64,000 nucleotides of DNA from Alkalihalophilus marmarensis DSM 21297. GTDB taxonomy: Bacteria > Bacillota > Bacilli > Bacillales > Bacillaceae_D. Location of the stretch: contig NZ_ATAE01000020.1 in assembly GCF_000474275.2 (NCBI RefSeq), positions 62,001 to 126,000 on the forward strand. The letters are read 5' to 3'. Each line of letters opens with the position of its first letter. Within the stretch, counting starts at the first letter, position 1. A model generated the notes under the pieces. That model was not told the DNA's origin and ran no database searches. It worked only from the letters and a program-made list of their open reading frames with translations. This document shows positions 25,845 through 34,588 of this stretch, piece by piece. The translations under genes and the position numbers were made by a program.

Positions 25845-26768
25845 GTGATTACCATTAAAATGTCAAGTGCACTACTATCCATCATACTTTTATTTTCTTT
25901 TATGCCAAGTGAAGAAACTCTAACGTTAACCCATGACGGTGAAACACTCATTACCATTCATCGCACTGAATTTGCAGATGGCATTCTTGGCAAAGCTGCT
26001 GTAGATGAGGATAAATACGCAGAGCTTGAGAACACCATTGCCACACAGGTGTACGTGGAGCCTGTAAATGCAAAGCTTGATGAAATTGGACAGATTATCC
26101 CTGAAGAAACTGGGATAACCATAGACCGCAGAGCGTTTAGAGAGTTATTTTTTGAGTATTTTTACGGAAACAAGCGGGTCTCAGCTGACGTGCCGACCTT
26201 TACTCTATTTGCAAAAGTAGATAAAGAACTGTTAAAAGAGATCCGCGCTGTTCAGATGGGTGCCTATGTTACATATTTTAATTCGCACAACAAAGAACGT
26301 GCCCATAATATTACCCTCGCAGCTGAAGCGATTAATAATTATGTTGTCTTTCCAAATGAACGATTTTCCTTTAATAAAGCGGTTGGCAAGAGGACAGCTG
26401 AGCGAGGTTACCTTCCCGCACCAGTCATCGTGCGCGGTGAATTAACGGAAGGGATCGGCGGCGGCATTTGTCAGGTTTCATCGACCTTGTTTAATGCCGT
26501 AGATAAAGCCGGCATGAACATCATTGAGCGTTATACGCATTCAAAACGTTTGACGTACGTGCCGCCAGGAAGAGATGCAACAGTCAGCTGGTATGGCCCT
26601 GACTTTGCCTTTACTAACAGGCATAATCAGCCGATTTTGATCCTCGCTAAAACGTATCACGGAACCTTGCTTGTAAAAGTCTTCTCATCTGAGGAAATTG
26701 ATTATACACCGCGCGATGTTCCTCGGGCTCCTAATAAATTGCCGCCTGAAGTCAATGTAGACGAATGA
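25845..26768 (+). CDS. VanW-family protein with N-terminal membrane anchor
   Basis: About 302-307 residues. N-terminal hydrophobic helix (MSSALLSIILLFSFMP), probably a signal or anchor, then a VanW domain: NITLAAEAINNYVVFPNERFSFN, VGKRTAERGYLPAPVI and GIGGGICQVSSTLFNAVDKAG, all typical. VanW proteins are extracytoplasmic and of unknown function, often linked to the cell wall. Start is uncertain: GTG 25845 lacks a ribosome binding site, ATG 25860 is 14 nt after GAGGGG, and an ATT at 25854 is 8 nt after it. Confidence 0.88.
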   Translation: MITIKMSSALLSIILLFSFMPSEETLTLTHDGETLITIHRTEFADGILGKAAVDEDKYAELENTIATQVYVEPVNAKLDEIGQIIPEETGITIDRRAFRELFFEYFYGNKRVSADVPTFTLFAKVDKELLKEIRAVQMGAYVTYFNSHNKERAHNITLAAEAINNYVVFPNERFSFNKAVGKRTAERGYLPAPVIVRGELTEGIGGGICQVSSTLFNAVDKAGMNIIERYTHSKRLTYVPPGRDATVSWYGPDFAFTNRHNQPILILAKTYHGTLLVKVFSSEEIDYTPRDVPRAPNKLPPEVNVDE

Positions 26769-26831
26769 CCACGGAATTGTGTATCATCTCCTTTGAATAA
26801 ATAATTGCGCCCTCGTCTCTTATCACACCTT

Positions 26832-26862
26832 AAGCTGCTTCGTATTAACGGCAGCTTTTTTT
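26832..26862 (+). terminator. Terminator after the VanW gene
   Basis: AAGCTGC-TTCGTATTAACG-GCAGCTT followed by TTTTTG, about 65 bp after the stop. Confidence 0.75.
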
Positions 26863-26940
26863 GTTCACAAATTGTTCACTTATGCGGCATCGCTCTCCCT
26901 CGCTATAATGACGAAGTGTTAAAAAGAAGGGATGATGAAA

Positions 26941-27447
26941 GTGCCAACAACTAAAAAAGAAAAATTATATTTTGGATTAATGATGTGTACGGGCATGGTG
27001 ATATTCATGACATTTTACAATTTGATTATCCATGACATGCTAGGCAAAATACCTTTATCAGCGATCGTATTGCAGCTTGCTGCAGGATTTATCCTTGCAT
27101 TTATCGTAGAATCTTTTATTGTCGGACCAGCTGCTCACAAGCTTGCTTTCGCTCTGCCTTATGATAAATCAAAGAAGCTATATTCAATCCTATCCTTAGC
27201 GTTTTTTATGGTAACAGGAATGGTTCTAGTGATGTCGTTATTTGGGCTAGGAACAGCGTACTATTTTACTGGATTGGGTGATAAAGCTTTAATCGAAAGC
27301 TATTTCTCGATCGTTCTAATGAATTATCTGTTTGCCCTCCCGCTCCAACTTTTCATTGTCGGTCCGACTGTCCGCCGTTTGTTTACTAAATTTGTTAAAA
27401 CTCCAGTCAATGAGCCCATTGAGCCACTACTTCTAAGAGTAAAGTAA
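26941..27447 (+). CDS. DUF2798 membrane protein
   Basis: 168 residues from GTG 26941 (MPTTKKEKLYFGLMMC), chosen because AAGGGATGAT lies 9 nt upstream while the ATGs at 26932/26935 touch the ribosome binding site. Four membrane spans in two similar halves: each has an FGLMMC/ILSLAFF start, MVxFMxF or VLVMSLFG, and ends with ESFIVGPAAHKLAF or LQLFIVGPTVRRLF. This internal repeat with the FIVGP motif is the DUF2798 signature. Function unknown. Confidence 0.85.
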   Translation: MPTTKKEKLYFGLMMCTGMVIFMTFYNLIIHDMLGKIPLSAIVLQLAAGFILAFIVESFIVGPAAHKLAFALPYDKSKKLYSILSLAFFMVTGMVLVMSLFGLGTAYYFTGLGDKALIESYFSIVLMNYLFALPLQLFIVGPTVRRLFTKFVKTPVNEPIEPLLLRVK

Positions 27448-27453
27448 TGCCAA

Positions 27454-27483
27454 AGAACCGCAATGTCAGTTGATTGCGGTTCT
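27454..27483. terminator. Hairpin between convergent genes
   Basis: Ten-bp perfect stem AGAACCGCAA / TTGCGGTTCT with a 10-nt loop between the DUF2798 gene and the minus-strand secreted-protein gene. Only short T runs on either side, so termination may be weak; it overlaps the 3' codons of the minus gene. Confidence 0.55.
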
Positions 27484-28566
27484 AATCATTCTCCACTCAC
27501 TTAGAGGAGATTCTCTTTGTAGGCGGAATGTGGTTGTGAGTTCTCTTTCCTTTTTCCCTCTCTCAGACAACCTGTACGTAAATGGTATTTCCCGGTACAG
27601 AAGGTTATCTAAGCTAGGTGTGTACTCTTTTGTGATTCGCATAATCTCTATCTGTTTTAATTCTTCCGTTTGGATGTCGGTTTTTGGTATATGAATTAAT
27701 TTGGCCAAGTCTGTATCATTATGGTTATAGGCTGTTGCTAATAAATGTACGATATTTTCAGGTGTTTGCTGCTTTACAAAAGGAACAACTAACCCTGCAG
27801 CCTTGTGTATCATCACTTGATGAGACAAGTCTAAATTCTTCGTTTTATGTGTTACACTCCCTGCAAAATGAATACAAAAGTGCCCAGGAAACCCATTTGC
27901 AAGGGCCCCGCCTCCATGCGGCATGCCATGCATAGAGGCAGCGATTTCACGGCCGTCATGTTGGATAAGAATCGCTCGACGCGCCCAGCTCCATTTTCCG
28001 CCATATATCTCTTTCATGATTTTTGTGTCTTCTAATGTTAAAGGCTGCACATCCGCATGATTCGCTCCTGCTCTGCGTTGTCCTCGAAAGCTTAGTCCTG
28101 TTTCAAGGTCTAAAATCGTAAAACTCGTGTACCTTGGGATGAGCTTATCCACTTCTTCCCATTCCATCAATTCACCAAAATGCTCTTCTTCTAGCCCGTT
28201 AAAGAACGTACTTAGCTTTTCCCATATCTCCTCTTTTTCAAATTGATATTTGGTCATAGTTGAGGGGTCATACAAATACCCTCTTTCATCAATTGTAAAA
28301 GCTTGTACACGATACCCTTGATCAACTAAAATCGCTCGGGTAGAGAAAGGGATTTCTTGAACCTTTTGAATGGGTTTTATGTTTTGCAGTGCTCGATTGA
28401 CAAGAGAAGACCGAATCTCAAGCTCTGTTTGATGAACAGCATCACTCGATGACTTGACCACAAGCATGATTGGCGCTGCTTCCTCTTTTGCTAAGGCAGA
28501 ATGGGGCATCATAATGGCCATGAATAGTAGTACACTTACTAAAAGTCGTGTCATTTTCTTTCCCAT
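27466..28566 (-). CDS. Secreted protein with conserved HGMPHG...GHFCIHF motif
   Basis: 366 residues; signal peptide MTRLLVSVLLFMAIMMPHSALA. The middle (SFTILDLETGLSFRGQRR, NHADVQPLTLEDTKIMKEIYGGKWSWARRAI, HGMPHG, GHFCIHFAGSVTHKT) matches a conserved but unnamed Firmicute extracellular domain as I recall it. The His-Gly and His-x-Cys-x-His pattern is reminiscent of L,D-transpeptidases (HG...SHGC), so a Cys-dependent cell-wall enzyme is conceivable; that is inference. N- and C-terminal parts are not recognised. Confidence 0.75.
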   Translation of the reverse strand: MGKKMTRLLVSVLLFMAIMMPHSALAKEEAAPIMLVVKSSSDAVHQTELEIRSSLVNRALQNIKPIQKVQEIPFSTRAILVDQGYRVQAFTIDERGYLYDPSTMTKYQFEKEEIWEKLSTFFNGLEEEHFGELMEWEEVDKLIPRYTSFTILDLETGLSFRGQRRAGANHADVQPLTLEDTKIMKEIYGGKWSWARRAILIQHDGREIAASMHGMPHGGGALANGFPGHFCIHFAGSVTHKTKNLDLSHQVMIHKAAGLVVPFVKQQTPENIVHLLATAYNHNDTDLAKLIHIPKTDIQTEELKQIEIMRITKEYTPSLDNLLYREIPFTYRLSERGKKERELTTTFRLQRESPLSEWRMIRTAIN

Positions 28567-28660
28567 CCTTTATTGAAGTTTAACTTGCTATTTAAGTTTA
28601 ACTTGCATTCTTTAACTATTTGCAAAACAGCCCCCCATCAATCAGGGTGTTGTTGGAAAT

Positions 28661-28693
28661 CAAAAAACCTCTAAACCAGAAGACTTAGAGGTC
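28661..28693 (-). terminator. Terminator of the LysM-GH18 gene
   Basis: Minus strand ACCTCTAA, 9-nt loop, TTTAGAGGT, then TTTTTTGATTT, starting 7 bp after the stop. Confidence 0.85.
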
Positions 28694-28699
28694 AAATAC

Positions 28700-29989
28700 T
28701 TACACTCGTTTATTAATCGTAAAATTGTCTTCAAGCAAGAGCCAGTTTTGTGGAAAATCCCAGCCAAGCACCCAGTAAAATAAACCACGCAGCCCAAATT
28801 CTTTGACAAGATCGAATTTAGCCTGAATGCTTCTCGCATCATCAAACCATACTTCGTGCTGGCGGCCTTGTTCGTCCACGTACCTGAAATATGGGGATTG
28901 AGCGGTTTGGTCATATTCAATGGCTGCATTGTATGTGGCAGCAAGCCTGATCGCTTCTTGATGGTCAATGGCCCTCGCACGTGATTGACCTGCGACAAAT
29001 GGCAGAGTCCAATCATAGCCGTACAACGGAATGCCCATCATAATTTTATCATTAGGCATTTGGGACGCGGCAAACTCAATCACTCGCCTTACCTGGTCAA
29101 TTGGCGCAACGGCACGAGGAGGTCCTCCTGTCCAGCCCCATTCATACGTCATTAAAAAGACAAAATCAGCGATCTCACCATGCGTCCGGTAATCATGCCC
29201 TTCATATAAGACCCCTTCCATCCCCTCTTCCACTTGAGGTGCTAGCGCGCTTGATAAGTAAAACCCTTTTTCATCAAGTCTTTCTTTCGCTTTTCTCATA
29301 AGGTTGTTATAGGCTTCTCGATTTTCTGATCCTAAATACTCCAAATCAAAATCAAGTCCTAAGTAGCCCTTTTCTTCCATGATTGCGATCGCTTCGTCGA
29401 GCAGCCGGTCCTGCAGCTGTTCGTCTTGCAAAATAGCTGTAGCAAGTTCGGTGCTGAACCCGCCATCTTCTATATTTGTAATAACCATAAGCGGAATCGC
29501 ATTTTGACTGTATGCAGTATTTATAATCGCTTGATCATCAATCGGACGAAGCGTTCCATCGTAGTTCATTTCGTAACTAAATACCATCACAAATGTTAAA
29601 TAGCGGGCCTTATCCCCTACAACATTTGCAGAATCTTCCCCTGTAATATTTAAATCAATATAACCACCGACATCAATAGCAGGCTTTTGCCGGTATTCGG
29701 TCGGAATATACAACCTCTTCCACACATGCACATCCCGAGTAGAATGAATTTGATTAACTTGAGTTATCAGCTCTGGCGGAATGTGATACCGTTGACTCAC
29801 TTCCCAAATATTCTCACCAGGCTGCAGCCAGTGAAATCTCCCAACTGATGGTATGACCAACGCTTGCCCTACAACAAGCTGATCGGCATTTTCAAGCTGG
29901 TTTGCATCTACAATCATCTGATAAGGGATCTCATATTGTCTAGCAATTGACCAGACCGAATCTCCCGATACCACCACATGAATTTGCAA
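28700..29989 (-). CDS. LysM-LysM-GH18 hydrolase (YaaH/SleL type)
   Basis: 429 residues from TTG 29987-29989 behind AGGGGGCGGG. Two LysM peptidoglycan-binding repeats (residues about 2-48 and 52-97), then a GH18 chitinase-fold domain with the catalytic DFDLE at 213-217. The order matches YaaH/SleL spore-cortex N-acetylglucosaminidases, which act during germination. No signal peptide, as in spore-loaded homologues. Transcribed alone, with a terminator. A spore role is by analogy. Confidence 0.92.
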   Translation of the reverse strand: MQIHVVVSGDSVWSIARQYEIPYQMIVDANQLENADQLVVGQALVIPSVGRFHWLQPGENIWEVSQRYHIPPELITQVNQIHSTRDVHVWKRLYIPTEYRQKPAIDVGGYIDLNITGEDSANVVGDKARYLTFVMVFSYEMNYDGTLRPIDDQAIINTAYSQNAIPLMVITNIEDGGFSTELATAILQDEQLQDRLLDEAIAIMEEKGYLGLDFDLEYLGSENREAYNNLMRKAKERLDEKGFYLSSALAPQVEEGMEGVLYEGHDYRTHGEIADFVFLMTYEWGWTGGPPRAVAPIDQVRRVIEFAASQMPNDKIMMGIPLYGYDWTLPFVAGQSRARAIDHQEAIRLAATYNAAIEYDQTAQSPYFRYVDEQGRQHEVWFDDARSIQAKFDLVKEFGLRGLFYWVLGWDFPQNWLLLEDNFTINKRV

Positions 29990-30166
29990 AATCCCGCCCC
30001 CTCTTATCTTATCTTTTCTGTGCCGTGCTTTGCTCCTCTACAACGGTATTCATAAAATGAAATTTAATGCCTGGACACTCTAAATATCTCTTGCAATTTT
30101 TTGTGTCATTTGACTAGGTCTTGAATAGGCTAACGATGAGAGCAAAACAAGGAGGTTAAATTAACT

Positions 30167-30679
30167 ATGTTACACATGAACAGAAACACAATGAGAGATC
30201 ACCATATGCAAAACGGTATGAATGGACAGATGATGCCAGGTATGATGAATGGTACTGGCCAGATGCAGATGCCAGGTATGAATGGGCAAATGCCGCCTGA
30301 GATGATGAATGGAAATGGACAGATGCAGATGCCGGGCATGAATGGGCAAATGCCGCCTGAAATGATGAATGGAAATGGACAGATGGAGCAACCTTCTCAA
30401 GAAGAAATGTATAACTTCTGTACTCAATTCATGCAGTACTTTGTCCAATTTGGTACCAATGATGGAAATGTGTACGATGGAATCATTGAAGATGTAAATC
30501 AAGAAGGTGTCACAATGCTGATGCCTGACGGCGATAATGATGATTATGATAACAACATGCAAAATAATCAGCGTCAATTTGGCTACTATGGCCGATACCC
30601 TAGAAGATTCCGCCGCTTCAGACGTCAATTCGTTCCCTTCTTCTTATTAAGCAGTCTATTCTTCCCTTACTTTTATTAA
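30167..30679 (+). CDS. Met/Gly/Asn-rich repeat protein, possible spore coat or surface protein
   Basis: 170 residues. Residues about 18-75 are a Met-rich tandem repeat of 20 residues (PGMNGQMPPEMMNGNGQMQM). Then comes a fold-like section (NFCTQFMQYFVQFG, NVYDGIIEDVNQEGVTMLMPDGDND), an Arg/Tyr-rich stretch RRFRRFRRQ and a hydrophobic Phe-rich C-terminus. Small Bacillus proteins with such Phe-rich tails occur in the spore coat; I do not know this one. Starts at ATG 30167 with AAGGAGG 11 nt upstream. Own terminator. Confidence 0.8.
   Translation: MLHMNRNTMRDHHMQNGMNGQMMPGMMNGTGQMQMPGMNGQMPPEMMNGNGQMQMPGMNGQMPPEMMNGNGQMEQPSQEEMYNFCTQFMQYFVQFGTNDGNVYDGIIEDVNQEGVTMLMPDGDNDDYDNNMQNNQRQFGYYGRYPRRFRRFRRQFVPFFLLSSLFFPYFY
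30242..30390 (+). repeat. 60-bp tandem coding repeat
   Basis: About 2.5 units of exactly 60 bp, each running ATGATGAATGGwAmTGGmCAGATG... AATGGGCAAATGCCGCCTGA; unit 1 and unit 2 differ at a few positions only. In frame with the gene, giving the 20-residue protein repeat, so copy number could vary between strains. Confidence 0.9.
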
Positions 30680-30684
30680 TAGAG

Positions 30685-30714
30685 AAAGCCGCAGCCTCGT
30701 GCAGCGGCTTTTTT
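30685..30714 (+). terminator. Terminator after the Met-rich gene
   Basis: AAGCCGC-AGCCTCGTGCA-GCGGCTT followed by TTTTC. Confidence 0.85.
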
Positions 30715-30801
30715 CTATTCATGTTTCTGTCTTCTGTAGTAAGGGTACGATATGAATGATACGATAATGATGCGTTAAAGGAGAAGAAAGGAAGGGTAGC
30801 A

Positions 30802-31206
30802 ATGGAGAAAACCTTACATATCGATACGAACAGCCGAGATCAGATGATTGATATCACCTCGCAAATTGAACATTGGTTAAAAGATGTTGGAGTAGGTGAC
30901 GGGATTGTGATCGCTTCATCTCTTCACACAACAGCAGGAATTACGGTAAATGAGAATGCGGACCCTGATGTGAAAACAGATTTCCTAAGAAGACTAGATG
31001 AAGTGTATCCGTGGGAGCATGAACTTGATCGTCATGCAGAAGGAAATACGGCCGCTCACTTAAAGACAAGCACTGTCGGCCACGCACAAACTCTCATTAT
31101 CTCAAATGGAGAGCTTGTTCTTGGTACATGGCAAGGTGTATATTTCTGTGAATTTGACGGCCCGAGGAAAAACAGGAAAATACATCTTAAAGTTATTTCT
31201 TCATAA
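30802..31206 (+). CDS. yjbQ: YjbQ family protein (UPF0047)
   Basis: 134 residues, full length for UPF0047/YjbQ. Hallmarks: [25 protein letters not shown] with the conserved His-Thr-Thr, [16 protein letters not shown] and [18 protein letters not shown]. Relatives can replace thiamine-phosphate synthase weakly, but the true role is not settled. ATG 30802 has GGAAGGG upstream. Monocistronic. Confidence 0.93.
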   Translation: MEKTLHIDTNSRDQMIDITSQIEHWLKDVGVGDGIVIASSLHTTAGITVNENADPDVKTDFLRRLDEVYPWEHELDRHAEGNTAAHLKTSTVGHAQTLIISNGELVLGTWQGVYFCEFDGPRKNRKIHLKVISS

Positions 31207-31208
31207 GG

Positions 31209-31242
31209 AAAGAGAGCTGCATTTTCGCAGCTCTCTTTTTGA
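31209..31242 (+). terminator. yjbQ terminator
   Basis: AAGAGAGCTGC-ATTTTC-GCAGCTCTCTT then TTTG, immediately after the stop. Confidence 0.9.
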
Positions 31243-31244
31243 TG

Positions 31245-31415
31245 TTGGAAGTGACGCAATCATAAGGTGAATGGATACAATTAGGCTTATCACTGACGCA
31301 TATCCTGGCTGAACAGGCGCAATACACTTGAAGCGACGTAATAATATGGTGTACGAATACAAATATCTATAACACCCGCGCAATCAGCGCAGACACTGAC
31401 GCATAAATCGTCTGA
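31245..31415 (-). repeat. Repeat family C, copy 3 (inverted)
   Basis: On the minus strand it reads TATTGCGCCTGTTCAGCC, GGATATGCGTCAGTG, TAATTGTATCCATTCACC, ATTGCGTCACTTCC, aligning with the right half of copies 1 and 2; the left half (TTTATGCGTCAGTGTC, ATTGCGCGGGTG) is more diverged. Between yjbQ and ku; the frame 31201-31383 is only this repeat. Confidence 0.65.
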
Positions 31416-31459
31416 ATCTATACAATTGTTCCCTAGCCCCTACCTTGCCAGCACCAACC

Positions 31460-32290
31460 TTATGCGTTTTTCTTAGCTTTAGCCGTTGTCCGCTTCTTTG
31501 CAGCAGGCTTTTTCTTTTTCGTCTTATCAATCGATGCTTGCAGCGCCGACATTAAGTCAGTGACATTCGATTCTTTCGGCTTTTTATCTGTTGCTGTAAC
31601 GGTCTTCTTGCCCGTTTTCTTCTCTTCTATAAGATCCATCAATGCGGTTCTGTACTCATCGTGGTATTTTTCAGGGTCAAACGTGGTCGTCAGCTGTTCA
31701 ACTAACAACAAGGCCGTGTCTAATTCCTTCTTCACAATCTTCTGCCCCTCAGGCAAATTCGGTACATCTTCTATTTTTCGGACCTCATCTGGAAAATGAA
31801 TGGTCTCCATAATCAGACCCTCTTTGTATACACGCACAACAGCTAGCTGCTCTTTAGAACGTATGATAATCTTGGCGATGCCAATTTTTCCTGATTCATT
31901 TAATGCTTCTTTTAGAAGACTATACGCTTTTGCCCCGCCTGCATCGGGTGCCATGAAATAACTTTTTTCAAAATAAATCGGATCTATTTCCTCTAACTTC
32001 ACAAAGTCAATAATTTCTACCGCTTTTTCTTCCTGTTCTTTTTTTAATTGCTCAAGATCCTCTGCGTCAAGGACGACAAATTTATTTTTGGCATATTCAT
32101 AAGCTTTGACGATATCCTCTTGAGCTACTTCCTCTTCACAATCGGGGCACCTTTTTTGGTAATTGATCGGTGTGTGACATTTTTTATGGAGCTGTCTTAA
32201 TTTGATATCTTTGTTTTCAGTTGCTGTATGCAGTTTCACTGGTATATTGACAAGTCCAAAACTAATGCTGCCTTTCCATACTGTATGCAT
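31460..32290 (-). CDS. ku: Bacterial Ku protein (non-homologous end joining)
   Basis: 276 residues. Bacterial Ku core: MHTVWKGSISFGLVNIPVKLH at the start, the CxxC-like pair in KKCHTPINYQKRCPDCEEEV, DLEQLKKEQ, IYFEKSYFMAPD, and a Lys/Ala-rich C-terminal tail (KKTGKKTV... KKKKPAAKKRTTAKAKK) that may help DNA or LigD binding. Forms a ring on DNA ends and recruits LigD. Divergent from ligD over 121 bp, as a gene pair. In B. subtilis the pair is made in the forespore; a similar timing is only a guess here. Confidence 0.96.
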   Translation of the reverse strand: MHTVWKGSISFGLVNIPVKLHTATENKDIKLRQLHKKCHTPINYQKRCPDCEEEVAQEDIVKAYEYAKNKFVVLDAEDLEQLKKEQEEKAVEIIDFVKLEEIDPIYFEKSYFMAPDAGGAKAYSLLKEALNESGKIGIAKIIIRSKEQLAVVRVYKEGLIMETIHFPDEVRKIEDVPNLPEGQKIVKKELDTALLLVEQLTTTFDPEKYHDEYRTALMDLIEEKKTGKKTVTATDKKPKESNVTDLMSALQASIDKTKKKKPAAKKRTTAKAKKNA

Positions 32291-32356
32291 CTTCTCACCT
32301 GCTTTTTTTCTTACTATGCAGAAGTTTGTCTCGAATTATGTATAGAAGAATGCATT

Positions 32357-32380
32357 TATCAAACGATACTATCAAACGAT
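32357..32380. repeat. Direct repeat in the ku-ligD control region
   Basis: TATCAAACGAT twice (32357-32367 and 32370-32380), 2 nt apart, within the 121-bp divergent promoter region. Confidence 0.7.
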
Positions 32381-32411
32381 CCTAATCAAAAAGAAAAGGC
32401 AGGTTTTACAC

Positions 32412-34238
32412 TTGAAACCGATGCTTCTTCACTCTAATCCAACCATACCCCGAGGCAGCCAATGGCTCTACGAAGCAAAGTACGATGGTTATCGCTGCCT
32501 GTTGGTTTGGGAAAATGAAACACCGCGGCTTTATAGCAGGAACGAAAAAGAATTAACTGCAAACTTTCCAGAAGTCATTGAATGGTGCCGCACTATATAT
32601 GAGCAAGTAAAAGAATATCTCCCTCTTATGTTAGACGGCGAGTTGGTACACCTTTTGAACCCTTTTAAAAGTGAATTCACATTAGTGCAGCAGCGGGGGA
32701 AATTTCGAACAAAAGAAACCATCACCCGGCACAGCAGGATTCACCCGATGAATTTTATCATATTTGACCTCCTAAAAATCAGCGGCACATCTCTTATGGA
32801 GAATCCACTTTCCACTCGAAAAAAACAGTTAGATATGCTATGCAAAGCATTAGGCATAACAACAGATACGTCTCCCCTGCAGATCATCGAAACATTTAAG
32901 AAAGGAGAGGAACTGTTTGGCTTTGTTACAGATCATAATGGCGAGGGTCTTGTAGCAAAGAAAAAGACGAGTACGTACCGTTCTACCCGCTCAAAAGACT
33001 GGTTGAAAATTAAAAACTGGCGCTATGTTCAATTAATAGTAACCGCCTATGATAAAAGAAACGGATATTTTGAAGGCAGCGTTTTAAAAGATGGTGAATT
33101 GACTGCTGTAACTCATTTTAAACACGGAATGAAAGATGAGGAGTACACAACTCTAACTGCATTATTTAAGCAGAATGGCGAAAAGAGAGGGAAAGAAACG
33201 TGGACCCTGACTCCTTCTATCGTGGTGAGTATAGCTTGTATCGGCTTTGATGGAAAACAGCTTCGTGAACCTAAGTTTAATTCATTTTTGATGGAGGCAG
33301 AACCGGATGATTGCACATGGAATTCTCTACAAAGACAGCTCCACCCTATCCCTAAACAAGTTGAAATCACTCATCCTGACAAGCCAGTTTGGCCATCTAT
33401 TCATCTAGTGAAAGATGATTATCTTTTGTATTTGCAAAAGGCAGCTCCATTCTTACTGCCCTTTTTACAAGACAGACTGTTAACTGTTATCCGGTTTCCA
33501 CACGGAGCAGATGATGAGTCATTTTACCAGAAAAACACTCCTGATTATGCCCCATCGTTTATTCAAACGGCAGTCGATGAGGATATTGAATATATACTTT
33601 GCAATGACCTTAAAAGCTTAATGTGGCTTGGTAATCAATTAGCACTTGAGTTTCACATCCCGTATCAGACGATTCATCAAACCAAGCCTGCAGAATTAGT
33701 ATTTGATCTTGATCCGCCCAGTGTAGATGAATTTGAACTAGCTGTTCAAGCAGCCTTACAGATGAAGGAGATTTTTGATCAGTTTCATCTCACCTCTTAT
33801 GTGAAAACGTCAGGGAATAAAGGACTTCAGCTTTATCTCCCGCTGCCAGTAGAAGCGTTTTCATATAAGCAAACTAGAGCATTTAGTGAGTTTGTCAGTA
33901 TTTATTTATGCGAACAAAACCCTGAGACATTTACAATTGAACGGCTGAAGAAAAATCGTGGCGGTCGTTTATACATTGATTACATTCAGCATGATGCTGG
34001 CAAAACAATCATTGCTCCATACTCAACCAGAGGGCATGGACGGGGACTTGTGGCTACTCCACTTTATTGGGAGGAGGTTGGTGACAAACTTACACCTGAT
34101 GACTTTACGATTCCACGAGTAATCGAGCGGTTACGTTCGGAAGGTGATCCATTCCGCAACATGCGTGAAAATCTTGATGAGCAAGGAGAAGCGTTTGCGG
34201 CAGTGCTTAGAGAGTTGAAGAAGCTGGGGAAGAAATAA
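32412..34238 (+). CDS. ligD: LigD: ATP-dependent DNA ligase with polymerase domain
   Basis: 608 residues from TTG 32412 (AAGGCAGG upstream). N-terminal ATP-dependent ligase with the nucleotidyl-lysine in EAKYDGYR (Lys23), LDGELVHL, IIFDLLKISG, GEGLVAKKKTSTYRSTRSKDWLKIK, then an OB-fold. C-terminal half is a LigD-type polymerase/primase (TVIRFPHGADDESFYQKNTPDYAP, LVFDLDPPSVDEF, VKTSGNKGLQLYLP, YIDYIQHDAGKTIIAPYSTRG). There is no 3'-phosphoesterase domain, the same two-domain plan as B. subtilis LigD. Works with the divergent Ku in end joining. Confidence 0.96.
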   Translation: MKPMLLHSNPTIPRGSQWLYEAKYDGYRCLLVWENETPRLYSRNEKELTANFPEVIEWCRTIYEQVKEYLPLMLDGELVHLLNPFKSEFTLVQQRGKFRTKETITRHSRIHPMNFIIFDLLKISGTSLMENPLSTRKKQLDMLCKALGITTDTSPLQIIETFKKGEELFGFVTDHNGEGLVAKKKTSTYRSTRSKDWLKIKNWRYVQLIVTAYDKRNGYFEGSVLKDGELTAVTHFKHGMKDEEYTTLTALFKQNGEKRGKETWTLTPSIVVSIACIGFDGKQLREPKFNSFLMEAEPDDCTWNSLQRQLHPIPKQVEITHPDKPVWPSIHLVKDDYLLYLQKAAPFLLPFLQDRLLTVIRFPHGADDESFYQKNTPDYAPSFIQTAVDEDIEYILCNDLKSLMWLGNQLALEFHIPYQTIHQTKPAELVFDLDPPSVDEFELAVQAALQMKEIFDQFHLTSYVKTSGNKGLQLYLPLPVEAFSYKQTRAFSEFVSIYLCEQNPETFTIERLKKNRGGRLYIDYIQHDAGKTIIAPYSTRGHGRGLVATPLYWEEVGDKLTPDDFTIPRVIERLRSEGDPFRNMRENLDEQGEAFAAVLRELKKLGKK

Positions 34239-34588
34239 TAAGTATTTAATAAAAGAGGCTGGGAACAGTATTTCACTCTAATAGTAACTAAGCATTACAG
34301 ATGCGGCCCGTGGATACCGCTACTGAAATATGCTACGTTTTCCATGGGAAGCTGCTGAGCCTCCTCGGGCTTATGCCCTGTGGGGTCTCAGCTTTGCTTT
34401 AGTTCCCATTGGAGTCTCCGGATTTTTCATCCGCTAGTTTATTTTCCGTTTAGTACTAGAGGTTCTTTTATACTGGTTAGGTCATTCTCATGAGCGAAAG
34501 ATACAATAAATATAAATCTCTGTTCTTCTCCCACAAACGGCTCGAAACCTTATCTCTGAATAATAAGCAATCACAACATTTTGAAAAA
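34239..34588. other. Gene-free interval with a lone B repeat
   Basis: 350 bp with no gene. Contains an inverted B-part repeat (34318-34434). The rest is AT-rich with no further structure that I can support. Confidence 0.6.
34318..34434 (-). repeat. Solo B-part repeat (inverted)
   Basis: 117 bp running CCGCTACTGAAATATGC to TTTTTCATCCGC with the core GAGCCTCCTCGGGCTTATG and CCCTGTGGGGTCTCAG. Inverted relative to the 2439 copy. No A part is visible within 200 bp on either side. Confidence 0.8.

Noticed and set aside
30170-30628. 152-residue antisense frame under the Met-rich gene
   Set aside because: A His/Ile-rich mirror of the 60-bp repeat; product is an artefact of repeat periodicity.
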